Positions 1 to 6,236 of a stretch of 19,929 bases of DNA are shown here, piece after piece. The position numbers and the translations under genes are program-made. The stretch's first letter is position 1, and each line of letters opens with the position of its first letter. The notes beneath the pieces are model-generated. The model made no database searches. It had not been told where the DNA came from and saw only the letters and a program-made list of their open reading frames with translations. The DNA is from an uncultured Porphyromonadaceae bacterium (GTDB lineage: Bacteria; Bacteroidota; Bacteroidia; Bacteroidales; Coprobacteraceae): positions 1 through 19,929 of the forward strand of contig URAV01000045.1 of assembly GCA_900545915.1 (NCBI GenBank), written 5' to 3'.

Positions 1-18
1 ATAAAAGGGCGGCTTAAC

Positions 19-55
19 AAAAAAAGAAGGTATCCTTTTCAGACACCTTCTTTTT
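19..55 (-). terminator. Intrinsic terminator after the decarboxylase beta subunit
   Basis: An 11-bp perfect stem (aaaaagaaggt at 21-31 with accttcttttt at 45-55) encloses a 13-base loop. Read on the minus strand, the stem is followed by a run of T residues (positions 26 down to 19). It lies 17 bases past the stop of the minus-strand gene at 72, so it most likely ends that transcript. The other arm also carries T residues, so it could work in both directions. Confidence 0.8.
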
Positions 56-71
56 ACAGCAACAATCAAAA

Positions 72-1286
72 CTATAAATATGGAATTATAGTTATATAAA
101 TCCCTGTAATAATAGCTGACGTTATTACACCTGAAATATTTGCGCCCAACGCATCTCCTAAAACAAAAGAATCGGGATTTTCTTTACTGACTATTTTTTG
201 TGCGACTTTCGCCGTAGTAGGGACACAGCTTACAGCAGCAATTCCTATCACCGGATTATAATTCCCCCTCTTTATAAAGTACATTATATATCCTCCCAAA
301 ATACCACCGATACCAGACAACAACAAAGCCGTAATTCCCAAAACCAATAACTTTAATATTTTAGGGTCAAGTAATAATTTTGCATCACATAAAACTCCCA
401 ACAATAAACCGAGCATGAAAGTAGAACCATACAACAAAGGACCACTGACAAAATCATAGATGTGTTTCATTCCCGACTCACGTACAGCAACCCCTAAAAA
501 CAAAGAAAAGAAAAGAGGGGAAGCTACTGGGAACAAGAAACATAAAACAGCACATAATATCGCAGCGAATGCAAGTTTTACCTTAGCATCATAATTTTTA
601 GGAGCTTTTTTAGTTGTCATTTTAATAGCACGTAACCGCTTGGGTATCATCAATTTTACAAGATAAGGATACCCACCATAAGTCAACCCTAAATACAAAT
701 AAGCGACTACCGTTATAGGAACAAAAAGATGTTTTGCCAACATTAAAGAGGTAAACAAAACCATAGGTCCGTCAGCACCACCGACCATCGCAACAGAAGC
801 GCTTTCTTTAAAAGACAGCCCGAAAGCAGATGCAATGGGCAATGTCAAAAATGTTCCAAGTTCTGCACACAAAGCCAGAAATAAACTGGTAAATGGTTTC
901 TGAAGTAAAAAACTAACATCCAACAAAGTTCCTATACCCATAAAAACAAAACATGCAATCAATCCATTACTGAACGTAAGGGTATATACCGGTTGCAGAA
1001 AATCTATTTGCATTGTATTCATCAAATCATCCGTATCCGAAAGCATCGGATCAAGAAATAAATTACCCAAAACCCCGTCGGGCATAAATAGCGTACCACA
1101 ATTAATCGCAATCATCCCCAATCCCATCGGTATCATCACCATGGGTTCGAGAACACCTTTCCAACCCAAATAGACAAGTAAAAAACCGAGAAATATCAAA
1201 AATAATCGTGCCGCAGCCAGTATCCATCCTCCGGCTGCCATTGTTCCAAATCCTTGAAACAAAGTAAAAAAATCAATATTTTCCAT
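72..1286 (-). CDS. Na+-translocating decarboxylase, beta subunit (OadB/MmdB/GcdB family)
   Basis: This 404-residue, very hydrophobic protein has about ten predicted membrane segments and the usual length for the family. In this family the membrane beta subunit couples decarboxylation of a carboxybiotin carrier (from oxaloacetate, methylmalonyl-CoA or glutaconyl-CoA) to Na+ export. The diagnostic motif is GGADGP at residues 169-174, with the conserved membrane aspartate at D172. A second family-like motif, GANISGVI, lies near the C-terminus. The start is ATG at 1286, nine bases after the stop of the upstream gene at 1296, so the two are probably co-transcribed. The alpha carboxyltransferase and biotin-carrier genes are not in the window, so the substrate cannot be assigned. 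In Bacteroidales methylmalonyl-CoA is the likeliest, because it belongs to the succinate/propionate pathway; this is inference. Confidence 0.9.
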   Translation of the reverse strand: MENIDFFTLFQGFGTMAAGGWILAAARLFLIFLGFLLVYLGWKGVLEPMVMIPMGLGMIAINCGTLFMPDGVLGNLFLDPMLSDTDDLMNTMQIDFLQPVYTLTFSNGLIACFVFMGIGTLLDVSFLLQKPFTSLFLALCAELGTFLTLPIASAFGLSFKESASVAMVGGADGPMVLFTSLMLAKHLFVPITVVAYLYLGLTYGGYPYLVKLMIPKRLRAIKMTTKKAPKNYDAKVKLAFAAILCAVLCFLFPVASPLFFSLFLGVAVRESGMKHIYDFVSGPLLYGSTFMLGLLLGVLCDAKLLLDPKILKLLVLGITALLLSGIGGILGGYIMYFIKRGNYNPVIGIAAVSCVPTTAKVAQKIVSKENPDSFVLGDALGANISGVITSAIITGIYITIIPYL

Positions 1287-1295
1287 AAGTATTTA

Positions 1296-1748
1296 TTATC
1301 TGTTATCCTTCTTAGATGAGTCATTTTTTTTATTCAAACTACTTTCTTGTTCTTCCTTATATTGTTCATGTTTTTTAAAGTACATCAACTGCGTATCTTC
1401 AGGATAATAATAATCTAACAAATCCATTTTAGAAGCACCATGACTGACTCCATGATAATATCCCGCTTTACGCACATCAGCAGGGTCTTCATTTATTCCC
1501 CGACTAAATTCTTCTCGCCTATCCCCATAAAATTTATAATTTTTCAAGGCTTCCTGTTCTACAAGCCGCGCAACTTTCTGATGCAATTTCCGTAATCTTC
1601 TCAAACGAATTATCACATCTTGATGAGAAGTATAAAAATCCATAGAATCTGCCCAAACGGCAATAAACTTTATCACTCCTGCAACAAAAAAACCTATTAC
1701 AAAAGTAAGTGCTGCCATTTCCAACGTAGATAATAACAAATGTATCAT
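1296..1748 (-). CDS. Single-span membrane protein paired with the decarboxylase beta subunit
   Basis: The 150-residue product has one hydrophobic segment at about residues 5-32. A charged cytoplasm-like part rich in Arg, Lys and Glu follows, then a tail of Lys, Asn and Ser. No catalytic motif is visible. The gene ends nine bases before oadB, which points to a shared transcript and probably a shared complex. Gamma subunits (OadG) of these pumps are also small proteins with one N-terminal helix and a charged tail, so this may fill that place. It is longer than a usual OadG (about 80-100 residues), and I do not see clear OadG sequence similarity. A Tyr-rich stretch, DLLDYYYPEDT, stands out at about residues 110-120. 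The function is an inference from position and topology only. Confidence 0.7.
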   Translation of the reverse strand: MIHLLLSTLEMAALTFVIGFFVAGVIKFIAVWADSMDFYTSHQDVIIRLRRLRKLHQKVARLVEQEALKNYKFYGDRREEFSRGINEDPADVRKAGYYHGVSHGASKMDLLDYYYPEDTQLMYFKKHEQYKEEQESSLNKKNDSSKKDNR

Positions 1749-2098
1749 AGCATATTAATAATTTAAAGTAAAGATATTACTATTCAGTGTATTATAAAGA
1801 TAAAAGTTAATTTCAAGGATAATCTTCACGTGCAGCAAATCCATAAGTCAATCTGCAAATGCACAATCTACTGCAACTAAAAAGATCAGCTTCAAAAATA
1901 TATTAAGAGCTTACCTAAATTTCGCACGGAATTTTTTTTGAGAGATGTTTTCGAGGATGTCTTTTGTTCCGACAAGAAACGTAGCAGGCTACATGACGTG
2001 TAGGGACAGAAAACAGACCAAAAGAAAATACAAAGAAGAGCTGACAGATTTTCTTTATTGAAAAATTTAAGTAAGTTCCTATAATAGATAAGAAACAG
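1749..2098. other. Intergenic region of 350 bases
   Basis: No gene is supported here. The left part (1749-1905) is AT-rich. It has a TATCTTTA box on the minus strand (1769-1776), one base off the TAnnTTTG consensus and without a convincing -33 element, so it is only a possible promoter for the gene starting at 1748. The rest is repeat copy 1. Confidence 0.6.
1906..2080. repeat. Dispersed non-coding repeat, copy 1, with inverted ends
   Basis: The ends are inverted repeats: cttacctaaattt (1910-1922) against aaatttaagtaag (2063-2075) match at 12 of 13 positions. A small central hairpin (gtag, cagg, ctac) sits near 1981-1992, and the halves are loosely self-complementary, so the whole can fold as a long imperfect hairpin. 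The stretch gagagatgttttcgagg matches the copies near 14326 and 19857 closely, with an exact 12-base core tttcgaggatgt at 1949-1960. The copy lies between genes and holds no reading frame. It is the most diverged of the three copies. Confidence 0.65.
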
Positions 2099-2518
2099 CT
2101 AAATCTGTATTTGCCTTAATGCATATACAAAAAAACGATATGAGGACTTAAACAAAATAAAATTAGAAAAGTCTGCAATCGATTTTTTATTATTAAATCC
2201 AGCATTTCTTGTAAGTAAGCGAAAATACTTAGGAGAAATAAATTTGATAACAGTGGGATTTTCTATCTTTCTGGAATAAGAGTACACGGGGAAAAATACT
2301 CCGCATATACCGGTATCGAATAACACGAAATGACTTTCAATATCAGCACGTCTATTCGAGTGAGATAGAGAATCATCGAGAAAAGACATGTTCGCAGCAG
2401 TACCTTGCTGCAAGACAGACACATCGGACATAAATCTGACTAAATGCTCCTCCGGATTATTATTTGACAACAATAAAAGAGTAACACAAAACAATATGCT
2501 TATCAGGTATTTTATCAT
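2099..2518 (-). CDS. Hypothetical small secreted or membrane-anchored protein
   Basis: I do not recognise the family. The 139-residue product begins with a short basic end and a hydrophobic core (MIKYLISILFCVTLLLL), which looks like a signal peptide or an N-terminal anchor. The Cys at residue 11 is not in a lipobox. The rest is a mix of polar and aromatic residues with no motif I can name. A match to the Bacteroidetes promoter lies directly upstream, which supports a real gene. The start is ATG at 2518. The -7 box ends only about nine bases away, so the mRNA may have almost no leader. Confidence 0.6.
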   Translation of the reverse strand: MIKYLISILFCVTLLLLSNNNPEEHLVRFMSDVSVLQQGTAANMSFLDDSLSHSNRRADIESHFVLFDTGICGVFFPVYSYSRKIENPTVIKFISPKYFRLLTRNAGFNNKKSIADFSNFILFKSSYRFFVYALRQIQI

Positions 2519-2526
2519 AGTTACTA

Positions 2527-2556
2527 CAAACTTAATAATAATATTTACATGATCAA
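2527..2556 (-). promoter_or_regulatory. Bacteroidetes-type promoter for the small secreted protein
   Basis: On the minus strand, TAAGTTTG (2534 to 2527) fits the -7 consensus TAnnTTTG. A TTG (2556 to 2554) lies 19 bases upstream as the -33 element. The predicted transcription start falls about two bases before the ATG at 2518. Confidence 0.5.
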
Positions 2557-2617
2557 CAGTATCACATTTTTTATTTCGACAATAATACGATTTTATAGAA
2601 TCATACTATAACAATAA

Positions 2618-2662
2618 AAAAAACCGATCGCATTTTGCTATTTGCAAAACGACCGGTTTTTA
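2618..2662 (-). terminator. Hairpin terminator after thioredoxin
   Basis: The arms accgatcgcattttgc (2623-2638) and gcaaaacgaccggt (2644-2657) pair with one G-T mismatch and a two-base bulge, around a short loop. Read on the minus strand, the stem is followed by about eight T residues (2622 downward). It sits 29 bases past the thioredoxin stop, so it plausibly ends the peroxiredoxin-thioredoxin transcript. Confidence 0.75.
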
Positions 2663-2690
2663 AAGAAATAAACCAACAAATAGATAAGAT

Positions 2691-3050
2691 CTATTTCAAC
2701 AGCAATTCTTCTATTTTATTTTTCAATTCATGTTTCGGAATCACTCCTGAAGTCATATACGGATCTCCTTTCAAAGGTGAGAACAATAAAGTCGGAACAG
2801 TACGAATACCAAAAATTTCAGACAATCTTTCTTCCTTATCTACATCTATTTTATAAATATATACCCGATCCTTATATTCCTCAGATAATTCTTCAAGAAC
2901 AGGACTCAATGCCTTGCACGGACCACACCATGTAGCAAAAAAATCTATTAACGCAGGTTTATCTCCCTTATATTCCCATTGCGAGGAAATAGTTTCAAGA
3001 TTTACTACCTTTTCTGAGAAATCTTTCTCACTCAAATGAATTACCGGCAT
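2691..3050 (-). CDS. trxA: Thioredoxin
   Basis: The 119-residue protein is a single thioredoxin fold of normal length. It reduces disulfides in partner proteins in the cytoplasm. The active site WCGPC has its cysteines at residues 42 and 45, and the cis-proline motif TVPT is at 84-87 (P86). There is no signal peptide, so it is cytoplasmic. The gene starts 20 bases after the peroxiredoxin stop, so it is very likely co-transcribed and may supply reducing power to that peroxidase. Bacteroidales carry several thioredoxins; this one is the peroxide-linked copy by position. The symbol is generic, because which trx paralogue it corresponds to cannot be decided here. Confidence 0.93.
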   Translation of the reverse strand: MPVIHLSEKDFSEKVVNLETISSQWEYKGDKPALIDFFATWCGPCKALSPVLEELSEEYKDRVYIYKIDVDKEERLSEIFGIRTVPTLLFSPLKGDPYMTSGVIPKHELKNKIEELLLK

Positions 3051-3070
3051 AATTATACCTTTCTTTAAAA

Positions 3071-3775
3071 TTACTTACCTAACTTACTTTCAACACTCTC
3101 TTTCGAAAGTTTTTTTGTACAGAAAAACCAATCATAACAATGAAGGTTCTCATCTTGGCTCTCCATCCGTTCTTTCGCAACGCCACACGATCCTGCAGTA
3201 GGAACAATAACATCATCTCCCGGACGCCAGTCTGCAGGAAGAGCGACGCCAAAATTATCTGCAGTCTGTAAACCAATAAGAACTCTCTTTATCTCATCGA
3301 AATTGCGTCCTAATGACAACGGATAATACATAATCGTACGAATAGTTCCTTGAGGATCGATAAAAAATACTGCACGGACAGCAGAAGTAGAGCTTTCACC
3401 GGGCTGAATCATTCCATAAAGTTTAGCCACATTCATCGTTATATCTTCGATAAGCGGAAACTTAATTTCAATATTTTTCATTCCCTTATAATCGATTTTA
3501 TCCTTGATAGTACGAAGCCATGCGATATGGCTATATAAACCGTCAACAGAAAGTCCGACTAACTGACAATTTAAATCTTCAAATTCTTTTGACATTTTAC
3601 CGAATGTCATAAATTCTGAAGTACACACCGGCGTAAAATCTGCCGGATGACTAAACAATATAATCCATTTTCCGGCATAATCCGACGGAAAATTAATTTT
3701 ACCCTGAGTAGTTACAGCCTCAAAAGAGGGAGCTTTTTCACCGATTCTCGGCATTACGTTCACTTGATTTTCCAT
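3071..3775 (-). CDS. Peroxiredoxin, Prx6-type with C-terminal cysteine pair
   Basis: This thiol peroxidase reduces H2O2 and organic peroxides. The product is 234 residues from the ATG at 3775. A longer frame to 3841 exists, but its extra 22 codons run through the promoter, so it is rejected. The peroxidatic cysteine is C51 in the motif HPADFTPVCTSEF. Extra cysteines at 197, 213 and 219 end in a CYDWFFC motif. This matches archaeal-type thioredoxin peroxidases such as that of Aeropyrum, where the late cysteines resolve the disulfide. The C-terminal half (about 155-220) is the Prx6-type dimer extension. The gene is divergent from oxyR and has its own consensus promoter, so induction by peroxide through OxyR is expected. 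It sits 20 bases before a thioredoxin gene, its likely reductant. Confidence 0.93.
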   Translation of the reverse strand: MENQVNVMPRIGEKAPSFEAVTTQGKINFPSDYAGKWIILFSHPADFTPVCTSEFMTFGKMSKEFEDLNCQLVGLSVDGLYSHIAWLRTIKDKIDYKGMKNIEIKFPLIEDITMNVAKLYGMIQPGESSTSAVRAVFFIDPQGTIRTIMYYPLSLGRNFDEIKRVLIGLQTADNFGVALPADWRPGDDVIVPTAGSCGVAKERMESQDENLHCYDWFFCTKKLSKESVESKLGK

Positions 3776-3817
3776 AATTACATCTATTTTTAAAATGAAT
3801 ATTTTTTTTATGTATGA

Positions 3818-3849
3818 CAAAGATATGGTACGAATACACATAAATCAAA
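3818..3849 (-). promoter_or_regulatory. Promoter of the peroxiredoxin-thioredoxin operon
   Basis: On the minus strand a TTTG (-33, positions 3849 to 3846) is followed after exactly 20 bases by TATCTTTG (-7, 3825 to 3818), a full match to the Bacteroidetes consensus. The transcription start would fall near 3811, leaving a leader of about 35 bases. Just upstream, at 3851-3861, agat-att-atct forms a small inverted repeat. It could be part of an activator site, but it is not a clear OxyR operator. Confidence 0.7.
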
Positions 3850-3860
3850 CAGATATTATC

Positions 3861-3868
3861 TATCTTTG
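3861..3868 (+). promoter_or_regulatory. Possible -7 box of oxyR
   Basis: TATCTTTG fits TAnnTTTG and lies 22 bases before the oxyR ATG at 3891. No TTTG is seen at the right distance upstream, so the -33 element is missing or weak. That is compatible with low or regulated expression. Confidence 0.4.
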
Positions 3869-3890
3869 TATTTATAAAATCTATTAAAAT

Positions 3891-4814
3891 ATGACAATAC
3901 AACAGATGGAGTATATTGTGGCGGTAAACAGATACCGACATTTTGTAAAGGCTTCTGAAGAATGCGGAGTTACACAACCCACTTTAAGTACGATGATACA
4001 AAAACTCGAGGAGGAGTTGAACGTAAAAATATTCGACCGCAACAAACATCCGATAGAACCTACAGAAACCGGAGAGCGAATCATCCGCCAAGCAGAAATC
4101 GCATTACACGAAATTCACAGAATAGAAGAGATGATTCACAACGAGACAAAAACCCTTTCTGGTAATATCAGAATCGGGATCATACCCACGATTGCTCCCT
4201 ATCTAGTTCCTCAATTCATATCTATATTTAAAAAAGATTACCCGGATGTCGCTCTCTCCATTTCAGAAATGAAAACCGATAACATCATCTACAACCTCAA
4301 AAATTCATTATTGGATATGGCAATCGTTTCAACTCCTATCGACCAGAACGGTCTTTTGGAGATACCCATATACTATGAAAAATTCGTTGCATACTTCTCT
4401 CCCGATGAACCTCGCAAAAATACCGGTCTAAGCGCAACAGACATGCCGATGGAACACCTATGGGTACTTCAGGAAGGGCATTGTTTTAGGAAACAAATAT
4501 TCAATTTTTGCGGTAAATCGTCAACTCACAATACAACCTACGAAGCCGGAAGTATAGAAACTTTAATCAGAATAGTTGATAGTAATGGCGGCTATACCGT
4601 TATTCCCGAACTTCATTTGCCTTTATTATCAGAAGCTCAAAAAGCGAATATCAAAGACATTACATCTCCACCTGCCATTCGTGAAATATCGATAATTATC
4701 CGTAACGACTATATCAAAGAACGAATCATCAATGCTGTAGCCGATACGATAAAAAAAATCATCCCGGAGCACATGCTCGATGACCATTTAAAGAAATTCT
4801 CGATCAAACTATAA
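3891..4814 (+). CDS. oxyR: LysR-family peroxide sensor and regulator OxyR
   Basis: The 307-residue protein has a winged helix-turn-helix at about residues 1-60 (QPTLSTMIQKLEEEL) and a LysR substrate domain at about 90-300. The redox pair of OxyR is present: C198 in LQEGHCFRKQ and C207 in IFNFCG. The nine-residue spacing equals that of C199 and C208 in E. coli OxyR. This separates it from other LysR proteins. Peroxide oxidises the pair to a disulfide and switches on target genes. The divergent peroxiredoxin-thioredoxin operon is the obvious local target. The 3' end overlaps the end of the convergent recombinase gene by six bases. Confidence 0.93.
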   Translation: MTIQQMEYIVAVNRYRHFVKASEECGVTQPTLSTMIQKLEEELNVKIFDRNKHPIEPTETGERIIRQAEIALHEIHRIEEMIHNETKTLSGNIRIGIIPTIAPYLVPQFISIFKKDYPDVALSISEMKTDNIIYNLKNSLLDMAIVSTPIDQNGLLEIPIYYEKFVAYFSPDEPRKNTGLSATDMPMEHLWVLQEGHCFRKQIFNFCGKSSTHNTTYEAGSIETLIRIVDSNGGYTVIPELHLPLLSEAQKANIKDITSPPAIREISIIIRNDYIKERIINAVADTIKKIIPEHMLDDHLKKFSIKL

Positions 4815-5408
4815 TAAACCTCCATTTCTTCTGAAAGCATAAAAAGTATCTCGGCATATATTAAAATGCCGACATATATTAGAAATAGAGACTCCCTGCT
4901 GAAGCATTTCCCGTATCTGTTTTTTATGCTCCAAAAGAGATCTTTGTTTGTAATTATCTCCTTTCTTCCTTCCCAGCTGTATCCCTGCCGCTTTCCGAAC
5001 AGCAAGAGCTTCACGTGTGCGCTGGGAAATAAGTTTATGCTCAATCTGTGCAGCCAATCCAAAAGCAAACGCCATTACCTGACTACTGATACTATCGTCA
5101 AACTCAAAACCATCTTTCGTACTATACAATAAAACCCCGGTATCCAAAAAATAGCCCAATATAGACATCACTTCATGAAGAGTTCTGCTTAATCGAGAAA
5201 TTTCAGTAATGATAATAATATCACCCTTTTTCACCTTCCTCTTCAGTTTTCCTAAAGCCCTGAATTTCTCATTCTTTTTACCACTAACCACTTCTTTTAT
5301 CCATACATCTATAACCAAGCCTTTGCGAGATGCAAATTTCTCGATTTCTTTCATCTGATTTTCCAAATGTTGCTTGCCAGTACTTACTCGCAGATATGCA
5401 AATACCAT
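4809..5408 (-). CDS. Serine DNA invertase of the Mpi family
   Basis: The 199-residue product starts at the ATG at 5408 (MVFAYLRVSTGKQ). ATG at 5414 or a longer frame to 5450 are alternatives, but the family begins close to the AYLRVST motif. The catalytic domain (about 1-135) has the nucleophile serine in RVST and the arginine motif ISRLSRT. It is followed by the E-helix region (AFGLAAQIEHKLISQRTREAL) and a C-terminal helix-turn-helix (about 165-195, GVSISNICRHFNICRDTFY). The size and layout are those of Hin/Pin/Mpi invertases, not large integrases. Bacteroides Mpi flips many promoters of surface loci. A palindrome resembling a crossover site lies 97 bases upstream of the start. The gene converges on oxyR with a six-base overlap. 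Whether it acts only locally or across the genome cannot be told from here. Confidence 0.88.
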   Translation of the reverse strand: MVFAYLRVSTGKQHLENQMKEIEKFASRKGLVIDVWIKEVVSGKKNEKFRALGKLKRKVKKGDIIIITEISRLSRTLHEVMSILGYFLDTGVLLYSTKDGFEFDDSISSQVMAFAFGLAAQIEHKLISQRTREALAVRKAAGIQLGRKKGDNYKQRSLLEHKKQIREMLQQGVSISNICRHFNICRDTFYAFRRNGGLL

Positions 5409-5450
5409 ACTCATAAATAATTTGAGATTATAATAAAAACAACGCAACAT

Positions 5451-5781
5451 ATCTATAGTTCTATTTATAAGCCTCAGTATTCATAAAGAACCGGCTCAAC
5501 TAAAAAATGTCGGTTAAGACGTTCGTCTTAATCGACATTTCACGCATAAAGGTAAAAATTTATCATAAAACAAGAAAACGTTTCTTTAAAATAATTATTA
5601 TCAGTGAGTTGTAAGAATTATATAATTTACCAAGTAAAAATATAATTATTTAAATAACAAGACATTATGAATACAAATTTAACGAACGATTAAATCGACA
5701 CTTATAATTTTACACAAATAAAATTAAACCAAATCTTTAAAATAAGTCAAATTGTAATGAAGTAAAAAAGAAGTTCATACG
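5451..5781. other. Intergenic region upstream of the invertase, with candidate inversion sites
   Basis: No gene is supported in this very AT-rich stretch. It contains the palindrome at 5505-5540 and a weaker inverted partner around 5681-5703. A TAAATTTG box on the minus strand (5681 to 5674) fits the -7 consensus, but no TTTG lies 19-21 bases upstream of it. I see no complete promoter in either direction. Confidence 0.6.
5505..5540. promoter_or_regulatory. Palindrome resembling a serine-recombinase crossover site
   Basis: Two 17-base arms, aaatgtcggttaagacg (5505-5521) and cgtcttaatcgacattt (5524-5540), are reverse complements at 16 of 17 positions. They are separated by just two bases (TT, 5522-5523). 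This is the form of a dimer site for a serine invertase, which cuts around a central dinucleotide. The stretch AGACGTTCGT (5517-5526) fits the core ARACGTWCGT that I recall for Mpi sites in Bacteroides fragilis. The short loop and lack of a T run argue against a terminator. Confidence 0.6.
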
Positions 5782-5964
5782 ATGGATATAAAAAAATGGC
5801 TATTCAGAACAAATGAAGAGGGATATATTAACCGAGAAAATGAAAAACTCGAAAATATACTGATGATCATTTTCTTTGCCGTTGTACTGATAATTTTTAT
5901 TATCTTAATAATCTATTCTTTTTCTCAGCCATCTCAAGAAACAGACATAATACTCCCGATATAA
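5782..5964 (+). CDS. Hypothetical 60-residue single-span membrane protein
   Basis: I do not recognise it. Residues 1-25 are charged and probably cytoplasmic, and about 26-48 are a strong membrane helix of Ile, Phe, Val and Leu. A short polar tail follows. The start is ATG at 5782, with a purine-rich stretch (aaaaaagaag) just before it as a weak ribosome site. It is the first frame downstream of the candidate invertible segment, so phase-variable expression is conceivable. The hydrophobic helix in an otherwise stop-rich region is the main support that it is real. Confidence 0.5.
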   Translation: MDIKKWLFRTNEEGYINRENEKLENILMIIFFAVVLIIFIILIIYSFSQPSQETDIILPI

Positions 5965-6236
5965 GAGATAATAATCTCCGGCAACTATAACACACACCTA
6001 AGCTAATATCACGATGGGAATCGGGATATTTAAACATAGACTTTTAATTTTCTACTTTAAAGCCGGAGATTATTTAATATCAATCTAACTCTATACCATA
6101 CACTTTTTCAAAACCATGATAATTAGGCAGAAAAAAACCGTATTTTCAAAAAAACAGAATAAAAAAAACAGAAATTCATGTCGGATAAAAATTTATTTAT
6201 ATATTAGCCATCAAAACACTCATAAATCTAATGCAC
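5965..6236. other. Intergenic region with a wide-spaced inverted repeat
   Basis: A perfect 13-base inverted repeat, aataatctccggc (5970-5982) and gccggagattatt (6062-6074), encloses 79 bases. Within it, atatcacgat and atcgggatat (6006-6029) form an inner hairpin with one mismatch and a four-base loop. The first arm begins six bases after the stop of the 60-residue gene, so it may be a structured 3' end. The remainder, to 6236, is AT-rich with nothing recognisable. Confidence 0.55.

Noticed and set aside
2635..2856. 73-codon frame on the plus strand
   Set aside because: It starts in the terminator hairpin and runs antisense to thioredoxin.
3776..3841. Longer N-terminus of the peroxiredoxin
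   Set aside because: These 22 codons run through the -7 promoter box, and homologous proteins start near MENQVNVMPRIGEKAPSF.
3851..3861. Classical OxyR operator of four ATAG-type half-sites
   Set aside because: Only one small inverted repeat is present; the full spaced pattern is not seen.
5505..5540. Palindrome as an ordinary terminator
   Set aside because: The two-base spacer cannot form a normal loop, no T run follows, and it lies upstream of both neighbouring genes, not at a 3' end.
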